Position numbers and translations under genes: made by a program. Below are positions 55,814-64,000 of a DNA stretch of 64,000 nucleotides, in pieces. The stretch is from Dugong dugon (lineage: Eukaryota > Chordata > Mammalia > Sirenia > Dugongidae): the NCBI GenBank assembly GCA_030035585.1, contig CM057471.1, forward strand, positions 93,373,819 to 93,437,818. Direction: 5' to 3'. Numbering within the stretch: position 1 is the first letter of the stretch; every line of letters begins with the position of its first letter. Under the pieces are notes generated by a model. That model made no database searches, was not told the origin of the DNA, and worked only from the letters and a program-made list of their open reading frames with translations.

Positions 55814-56717
55814 CATACTGGGAGATATAAATGTCTAAATACCTATTAAAACAGAACTGGTTAGAATAAAAAAGACAGCCCTTAGGTAACATGGAAGGAT
55901 TACAGAACAAAAATAATATCCCCTAGCTAGACAAAATAAACTTGAATATGGGTGCAGAGCATCAATGATGGTTTGATGCTAAACTTTCATGTTCCCCATG
56001 ATCAGTGACAAGAGATCTCAGTAAACAAGAGCAGTAATGACTAATGTGTCCCCAGATGACCCAAACCCTGGAAGGTGGCCAGCTTAATGAGGTGTTAATG
56101 AGTAGGCAGGTAATCTGGATGGCTATAAAAAGAGGTAGTAGCGGTGGGAAAGAGAAACAAATGGGAAAGTTCTAGAACTCAATCTTACAACATTTGGCTA
56201 ATCTGTGATCTCTAACTTACCTCAAAATTTCAAACCTCAACTCCTTCACATAATTTCTAAGTAACAGTCAGACTCCAGTCCAAAATTACAAAAGCTAAAT
56301 TAAAAAGGTTACTTGACTTTCACTTTACATATGTAAAAATAGTGACTTGAGTACTAAATGAACCAAAAACTATGGTAAGATAAATGTAGTAAAATGACAA
56401 AGTCATGTAAATGATTCCGTTTTTTATAATCTTAAGTGTATTCAAACAATGCTCCTAAAACCCCTAAACTTAGAAAATTTTCCTTTCCCTTTAATAGGAA
56501 ATGCTCAAATTACTCAATAAATCAGATTCCTCTAATTCTCCCTCACTCACAGACTCAGATAAAATCTGTGAGGTGTGAGTGACAGTGTGGGGACAGTCTC
56601 CACCTTGATTTTAATATGTCTGGCATTTTATCTGGAAATTATATAGAATCCTACCTCATTCTTAGAAGTAATATTACTTTTTTCTCTTCTTCAAATTTGA
56701 ATACCCCTCTTCACATT
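55814..56717. other. Intergenic stretch, no assigned content
   Basis: No recognisable gene, RNA or repeat in about 0.9 kb. Confidence 0.35.
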
Positions 56718-56920
56718 ATCCCCCACCCATCTGTCAGTTGGTTGTACTGTGGTGGCTTGCATGTTGCTTTAATGCTGGAAGCTATGCCACCAGTATTTCA
56801 AATACCAGCTGAGTCACCCATGGTGGACAGGTTTTAGTGGAGCTTCCAGACTAAGACAGACTAGGAAGAAAGGCCTGGAGATCTACTTCCAAAAAATCAG
56901 ACAATGATAACCCTATAGAT
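56718..56920 (+). mobile_element. RTE 5'-region fragment (or RTE-derived SINE)
   Basis: acccatctgtcagttggttg, gtactgtggtggcttgcatg and cttccagactaagacagact match the RTE 5' region at 2557-2720. It breaks off at the L1 copy 3 insertion point, so it may be the left half of an RTE or RTE-derived SINE whose remainder lies beyond the window. Confidence 0.8.
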
Positions 56921-58680
56921 TGAAGGTGGAGCCAACACGGCACTGAAGACAGAAGCACCCTGCCATGCCTCCACAACAAAGACCTGAAAAATAAGTAAAA
57001 CAGAGACAAATGTCAATCTTGGAACCCTAAGCATCAAATGAAGAGATAAAGAACCCAGCCAAGCAACGAATGGAATAAGAAAATGACAGAAAACAGAGAG
57101 CCAGGAGAGATATGTGCAGAGGCCCCCTGTTGCTAAGGCAGCATGGATCTGCCATCTTGGACTCCTGTTAGAGATTGGCGAATAGGAAGTATGGGTAAGC
57201 AGCCTCATGGAGATCCCAGCAGGAGACACACACCTGGTAACCAGTGATATATGCCTTCCCACCCCCCCCATATTTCTCCCCCCTGCTCGCCCTCTGACAC
57301 TTCCTAGCTGTCTGCAGTCACTCAGCCAGGAAGTGCAGGTTCTGTCCCACCTGGATTTGACCCGCACGCGTCAGAGATCAGCAGACAGGGAGTATGGGAA
57401 AGTAGCCTCACAGAGCTCCCAGCAGGAGACAGAGCACCCGGTAACCAGCAATATATACCTTACCACGCCCCTACTTCTTCCCCCCTACTTGGCCTCCACT
57501 GCTTCCCATTGGTCGCAGTCTCTTGGTTGGGGAGGTGCTGGCTCTGACTCCATAATGCTTGGATTCACCCCACCCATACTAATCGGCTTTCTCAGTGGCA
57601 TTCCTTTGTTGCTGGTGTTGCCTTTTTCCACTTCTTTTGGTTTCTTCCCTGCCTCTCACCTCCTCCCCCTCCCTCCTCTTGAACACTTGACTCTGTCTGC
57701 CATCTATGCTTCTTCTTCAAAGGCTGTGAAGTGCTGCTTGACTGGGGAACTGCTTTCCTGGTCAGTGTTGCCACGCTGGTAGGATCCCCAGGGCATGTTT
57801 GTTCTGTTTTGTATTGCTTATTTGTATTCTTTTGTTCGAGGCTTGGGAGCCCCTTCTAGCTGGGCGGTACTGCACAACTTGGGAGCCACTTCCCAAGTCT
57901 GCACAGTTGCATCACTGGGATCCTTGGGGGCATTTCTTTTTTTTTCCTTTTTGTCTTTCATCATTTCCCAGTTTCTCATCTCTTTATACTTACCTTATTT
58001 TCCTGTCTCCTGAATACCTAGTGCTGTGTGACATCCCTGCCCCTTTTAGGCAGGATGTACTGCAAATCCTGGGAGCCATATCTCCAGTCTTCATAGTGGC
58101 ACCAGTGTGATTCCTGAGAACTGTGCTTTTCTTTCTTGTTTTTTTCCCCCCCTAATTTTTATTTATTTTATTTTTTCCCTTTTGTTTTTATCCATTTCTC
58201 AGTTTCTTGTCTCTCCACTCCAACGGCAAGCTCCCTTAGCACTCTTTTCTTTTTTTTTGGTTTCTTTTTTGCTCCTGTTTCTCCTTTCTCTTTTCTTTCC
58301 CCAAACCATCTTAGCTCCACACATCACAACCATCCCCCTCCTTCGTGCTTTCTAGCAGTGTTCACTGAACATCACACTCCCAAGCAGCAAAGGCACAGCC
58401 TACTGGAACCTGTCTTGTACTGACTCCCAGCCCACCCTGTCGGCCCTAGCACATGCCACAAACCGTCCTAGTCCATCCCCTTCAACTGGACCTGCCCCAC
58501 TGCACCATAGATGACTGACTGGTCCTGCCCATTGGACAAGGAAGTGAAAGATATTTTGCACACAGGTGAGCAAACAACGAAGAACGCACAACCTGTCTGC
58601 TCTGACGTAACCAAATAAAACAAAAAAGCAGGATGAAACAAATAAATCTACAATCAATATATGAAGAAAATAACTATAGA
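56921..58680 (+). promoter_or_regulatory. L1 copy 3 5'UTR with duplicated unit
   Basis: A 1.76-kb leader homologous to the copy 1 5'UTR. A block of about 204 bases is duplicated: gatcccagcaggagacacac...ggtaaccagtgatatat (57215) and gctcccagcaggagacagag...ggtaaccagcaatatat (57416). Pyrimidine-rich tracts and several short open frames follow, homologous to the 281-codon frame of copy 1 but broken. Confidence 0.7.
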
Positions 58681-59720
58681 ATGTCCCAGAAGACAGCAGA
58701 CAATATCAAAATATATTTAAAAAAAGGACAGGATGGTTCCAGTAGGCATCCAAAATAAAACACCAGATGACTTTCCAGTAGAAGAAAAGGCACTAGATCT
58801 AACTGATAGGGAATTCAAATCTCTAATATTCAGAGCTACCCAAGAGTTGAAGCAAAAAACAGACAAAAATAACAGAAAAATAGACAAATTCATGGAAAAG
58901 GCAGACAAAAAAATGAAAGAATTCAGGAATGTAATACAGGAACAAAATGCCAAAATAAATTCACAATTAAAAGTCATACAAAAAATAAAAATTAGAAATT
59001 CAAAAGATAAACAAGATTTCAGAAATGAACAGTGTCAAAGAAGGCCTGAAGAGCAGGTTTGAAACAACAGAAGACAGGATCAGTGAAACTGAAGACAAAC
59101 ATTAGGATACAAATTTGTTTGAGGAAAACTCCGAGAAAAGAACAAAGAAAAATGAAGAAACTCTGAGAATGATGTGGGACAAAATCAAAAGCAGAAATTT
59201 TCGAGTGATTGGAGTTCCGGAATGGGGAGAAAATGGAAAACAAAGAGAGGATCACTGAAAAATTGCTGACAGAAAACTTTCCTAATATAACAAAAGATGA
59301 AAAGCTGATCATCCAAGAAGCTCAACAAACCCCATATAGGATAGACTCCAAAGGAAAATCACCAAGGCATACCATAATCACACTTGCTAAAACCAAAGAC
59401 AAAGAAAGAATCCTGAGAGCAGCTCAAGAAAAATGAAAAGTCACATACAGAGGAGAAACAATAAGACTAAGCTCTGATTACTTGCCAGAAACCATGCAGG
59501 CAAGAATGCAATGGGATGACATATATCAAACCTTGAAAGAAAAAAAAGTTGCCAATCAAAAGAAATGTAGCCTGCAAAACTCTCATTCAAATATGATGGT
59601 GAAATTAGGACATTTCCAGATAAACAGAAATTAAAGGACTATGTAAAAACCAAACCAAACGTACAAGAATTATTAAAGGGAGTCCTTTGGTTTGAGAACA
59701 AACAACATCAGACCACAGCC
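58681..59720 (+). pseudogene. L1 copy 3 ORF1, broken
   Basis: Starts ATG at 58681 (M-S-Q-K-T-A). A coiled-coil region (58780-59060) is followed by RRM-like and C-terminal parts including ENFPNITKDEK and QTPYRIDSK. Frameshifts near 58735, 59060 and 59210-59230 and stops (59103, 59434) break it. At the codon where copies 1 and 2 have TGA, this copy has CGA (59200-59202). Confidence 0.88.
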
Positions 59721-60151
59721 TGAATCTAGGATGTAAGATCATACCAGCCAGATACCAAGCTAGGAAATGAACTCTCAAGGACTATCCAAAACCAAAAGAA
59801 TTACAACAGGGAACCAGAGAATTTAATCTGTAAATGACAACAACATCAGAACAATAAAAGAGGCAATAAACAGTGTAGGTATAGAACTTTCTAATGGACA
59901 GAAAGGCAAGGTGATACCAATTAACAATAGACTGGCTCAAACCTAGGAAGATAAGGGTAAATTTCCATGTAACCACAAAGAAAGTAAAGAAACCTACTCA
60001 TCAAAATAACAAAGAAATACATAAAGTCTCAGTAAAAACAAAATCTATAAAAACAAAAGAAATGGAAAAAAATCCACAAACAAAAGGAACTCAGCACAGG
60101 AGAGTAAAAGGAATAAAGAAAACGTCAGCACCACAAAAAAAGCACTATAAG

Positions 60152-61541
60152 ATGAAAGCAATAAAATCCCACCTATCAATAATTACACTGAATGTAAATG
60201 GCCTAAATGCACCCATAGAGATAAAAAAAGTGACAGAATAGATAAAAAAAAGGACCCATCCATATGCGACCTACAAGAAACACGTTACAAACAAAAACAC
60301 AAATTTATTAAAAATTAAAGGATGGAAAAAAATATATCAAGCAAATAGCTACCAAAAAAAGAGCAGGAGTGGCAATACGAATCTCAGATAAAATAGACTT
60401 TAAAACAAAATCCACCATAAGAGACAAAGAACGACACCATCTAATTATTAAGGGGATAATCTATCATGAAGACATTACCATAATAAACATCTACACACCA
60501 AATGACACGGCTCCAAAATACATAAAACAAACTCTAACAGCACTGAAAAGAGAAATTTACAATTCCACAATAATAGCAGGAGACTTCACCACACCACTCT
60601 CAGTAAAGGACAGAACATCTAGAAAGAAACTCAAAAAAGATACAGAAGACCTAAAGGGGATTATCAGCCAACTTGACCTCAAAGACATATATAGAACACT
60701 CCATCCAATAGCTGCAAAGTACACGTTGTTTTCCAATGCACATGGAACATTCTCCAAAATAGATGACATATTATGCCACAGAGCAACGCTCAACAAAATT
60801 CAAAACACTGAGATAATACAAATATATCTTATCTGACCACAACACCATGAAGGCAGAAATTTACGAGAAGAGTAAGGAAAAAAAAATCAATTACATGGAA
60901 ACTGAATAACACCCCGTTTACAAACCACTGGGTAATGGAAGAAATCAGAGATAGAATCCAAAAGTTCCTAGAATCAAATGAGAATGAAAACACACATACC
61001 AAAACTTTTGGGACACAGCAAAGGCAGTCCTCAGAGGTCAATTTATAGCAACAGATGTACACACCAAAAAAGAAGAAATGTACAAAATCAAAACATTAGC
61101 TACACAACTCGAACAAATAGAAAGAGAACAATAAAAAAGCCCACAGCCATCAGAAGAAAGGAAATAATAAATATCAGAGGAGAAATAAATTAAATAGAAA
61201 AACAATAGAAAGAATCAACAAAACCAAAAGTTGGTTCTTTGAAAGGATCAACAAAATTGACAAACCACTGGCCAAACTGACAAAAGAAAAACAGGAGAGG
61301 ACACAAATAACCCAAATAAGAAATGAAATGGGGGACATTACAACAGACCCAACTGAAATGAAAAGGATCATAACAGAGTATTATGAAAAACTACACTCCA
61401 ACAAAGTTGAAAACCTAGAGGAAATGGATAAATTTCTAGAAACACACTACCTACCCAAACTAACACAAAATGATGTTGAAAATCTGAAAAGACTCATAAC
61501 AAGAGAAGAGATTGAAAAGATAATTTAAAAAACTCCTAACA

Positions 61542-61572
<31 letters not shown>

Positions 61573-63979
61573 CCAGATCGCTTCACTGGAGAATTCTACA
61601 AAACATTCAGAGAAGAGCTGACACCAGTACTATTCAAACTATTTCAGAACACAGAAAAGGAATCAATACTTCCAAATTCACTCTATGAAGCCAGCATAAC
61701 CCTGACACCAAAACCAGGCAAAGACACTACAATGAAAGAAAATTACAGACCAATATCTCTCATGAATATAGAAGCAAAAATTCTCAATAAAATTCTAGCC
61801 AATAGAATTCAACATCATATTTAAAAAAATAACATACCACAACCAAGTAGGATTCATACCAGGTATGCAAGGATTGTTCAACATTAGGAAATCTATCAAG
61901 GTAATCCACTACATAAATAAAAGAAAATAATCACATGATTACCTCCATCGACACAGAAAAGGCATTTGACAAAGTCCAACACCCCTTCCTGATAAAAACT
62001 CTCAATAAAATAGGTATAGAAGGGAAATTTCTCAACATAATAAAGGGCATCTATGCAAAACCAACAACCAACATCATTCTTAATACATAGGGACCGAAAA
62101 CACTCCCCTTGAGAACAGGAACAAGACAAGGATGCCCTTTATCACCACTCCTATTTAACATTGTGCTGGAAGTCCTAGCTACAGCAATAAGGCAACAAAA
62201 AGAAACAAAGGGCATTCAAATTGGTAATGAAGAAGTTAAACTGTCCCTATTTGCAGATGATATGATACCATACATGGAAAACCCAAAAACCTCCATGAGA
62301 AAACTACTGGAACTAATAGAAAGATTCAGCAGAGTAGTAGGATACATGATAAACATACAAAAATCAGTTGGATTCCTATACACCAATAAGGAGAACGAAG
62401 AAAAGGAAATCAGGAAAACAATACCATTTATAAAAGCACCTAAAAAAATAAAATACTTAGGAATAAATCTAACTCGGGATGTAAAAGACCTATACAAAGA
62501 GAACTACAAAACACTGCTGCAAGAAACCAAAAGAGATCTACATAAATGGAAAAACACACCATGATCATGGATAGGTACACTCTACATCATGAAAATGACA
62601 ATTCTACCTAAAGCAATTTACAAATACAATGCAATCCGGATCCAAATATCAACAACATTCTTTAAAGAGATGGAAAAATTAGTCATTAACTTTACATGGA
62701 AGGGGAAGAAACCATGGATAAGTAAAGCACTATTGAAGAAGAACAATGAAGTAGGAGGACTCTCACTTCCTGACCTCAGAACCTACTATACAGCTACCGT
62801 AGTCAAAACAGCCTGGTACTGCTACAACAACAGATACATTGACCAACGGAACAGAATTGAGAACCCAGATGTAAATCCAACCACCTACGGTCACCTGATC
62901 TTTGACAAGGGCCCAAAGTCCATCAAACAGGGAACAGACAGTCTTTATAACAAATGGTGCTGGCAAAACTGGATATCCATCTGCAAAAAAAGAAACAGGA
63001 CCCATACCTCACGCCGTATACAAAAACTAATTCAAAATGAATCAAAGACCTAAATATAAAGCCAAAAACCATAAAGTTCATAGAAGAAAAAATCGGACCA
63101 ATGCTACAGGCCTTACTACATGGCATTAACCAGATACAAACCATAACTATCAACACACAAACCCCAGAAGATAAGCTAGATGACTGGGATCTTCTCAAAA
63201 TCAAACACCTATGCTCTTCAAAAGACTTCACCAAAAGAGTAAAAAGAGAATCTACAGACTGGGAAAAAATTTTTGGACCGTACAAGTCAGACAAAGGTCT
63301 AATCTCCATAATCTACAAGAAAATCCAACACCTCTACAACAAAAAGACAAATAATCCTATTAAAAAAATGGGCAAAGGAAATGACAGACACTTCACCAAA
63401 GAAGACATTCAAGTGGACAACAGACAGATGAGGAAATGCTCGCAATCACTAGCCATTAGATAAAAGCAAATTAAAACCACAGTGAGATGCCATCTCATCC
63501 CGGCATTACTGGCACGAATCAAAAACGCTGGAAATAACAAATGTTGGAGGGGTTGTGGGGAGATCGGAACTCTTATGCACTGCTGGTGGGAATGCAAAAT
63601 GAGACAACCATTTTGGAAAATGATATGGTGCTTCCTCAGAAAGCTAGAAATAGGCATACCATTTGATCCAGCAATCCCACTCCTAGGAATATATCCTAGA
63701 GAATAAGAATCATCACATGAATGGACATATGCAAGCACACCCATATTCACTGCAGCATTGTTCACAATAGCAAAAAGATGGAAACAACCTAGATGCCCAT
63801 CAGCAGATGAATGGATAAACAAACTATGGTACATACACACAATGGAACACTACGCAACGATAAAGAACTATGATGAATCTGCAAAGCATCTCACAACATG
63901 GATGAATCTGGAGGGCATCATGCTGAGTGAAATAAGTCAATCACAAAAGGACAAATATTGTATGAGACCACTACTGTAA
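60152..63979 (+). pseudogene. L1 copy 3 ORF2, broken
   Basis: From M-K-A-I-K-S (60152) to the TAA at 63977-63979 after C-M-R-P-L-L. Endonuclease: GDFTTPLS at about 60580-60605, so the catalytic Asn of GDFN is Thr. RT: FADD intact (about 62250), followed by [23 protein letters not shown] intact. C-terminal CX3CX7HX4C intact (63544-63597). Stops include positions near 60836, 61130, 61525, 61822, 61927 and 62563. An A-run of 24 lies at 61541-61564. Confidence 0.92.
61541..61564. repeat. A-homopolymer within ORF2 of L1 copy 3
   Basis: A run of about 24 A between the endonuclease and RT parts, where copy 2 has only a short A run. Slippage expansion of a lysine-coding run; it would shift the frame. 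Confidence 0.85.
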
Positions 63980-64000
63980 AAACTCATTAAAAGGTTTACC

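Larger units (their letters stand above)
56921..64000 (+). mobile_element. L1 copy 3, long, sense, continuing past the window
   Basis: Sense L1 from its 5' end (gaaggtggagccaacacggc, cf. the 5' end of copy 1) through the 5'UTR (to 58680), ORF1 (58681-59720), spacer, ORF2 (60152-63979) and the first bases of the 3'UTR at the window edge. More stops and frameshifts than copies 1 and 2, so it is older. Confidence 0.92.

Overview
This is mammalian nuclear DNA without any recognisable host gene. The combination of AfroSINE-type tRNA-derived SINEs, an RTE1/BovB-related LINE and a distinctive L1 3'UTR points to an afrotherian, most likely an elephant (Loxodonta/Elephas). I assign this from memory of these repeat families, not from a database search. 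Well over half of the window is transposable elements; the rest is AT-rich intergenic sequence with old MIR, L2, MaLR/ERVL and hAT relics.

Layout. 1-915: MaLR LTR containing a second LTR that contains an AfroSINE. 1100-23735: one old antisense L1, split by four independent insertions: an RTE LINE (2553-13966, itself carrying a young L1 at 5309-13523), an AfroSINE (14595-14763), a second young L1 (14951-22428) and a solo LTR (22820-23349). Most joints show target-site duplications (TSDs). 24410-26194: 5'-truncated L1. 26211-35446: intergenic DNA with SINEs, MIR, L2, MER5A-like, LTR relics and a diverged L1 3'UTR. 35447-41420: a 5.9-kb class I endogenous retrovirus sequence on the minus strand with the structure R-U5-PBS-body-env remnant-PPT-U3-R-A tail, flanked by a 17-bp TSD. 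This is the signature of a retroviral RNA copied by LINE machinery, not of an integrated provirus. 41613-56920: MaLR/ERVL LTRs, AfroSINE clusters, an antisense RTE copy inside a SINE, a hAT MITE with perfect 8-bp TSDs and a tRNA-Gly-headed SINE joined to RTE sequence. 56921-64000: a third long L1 on the plus strand, running off the window.

How the parts relate. L1 supplies the long autonomous elements and probably the enzyme that copied the retroviral RNA. RTE shares its 3' end with the AfroSINEs, which fits SINE mobilisation by RTE. All L1, RTE and retroviral reading frames seen here carry stops, frameshifts or lost catalytic residues, so none looks active. The points most worth checking are the processed retroviral copy, the varying number of repeat units in the L1 3'UTR, the 5'UTR monomers with a long sense frame, and an ORF1 stop shared by two L1 copies.
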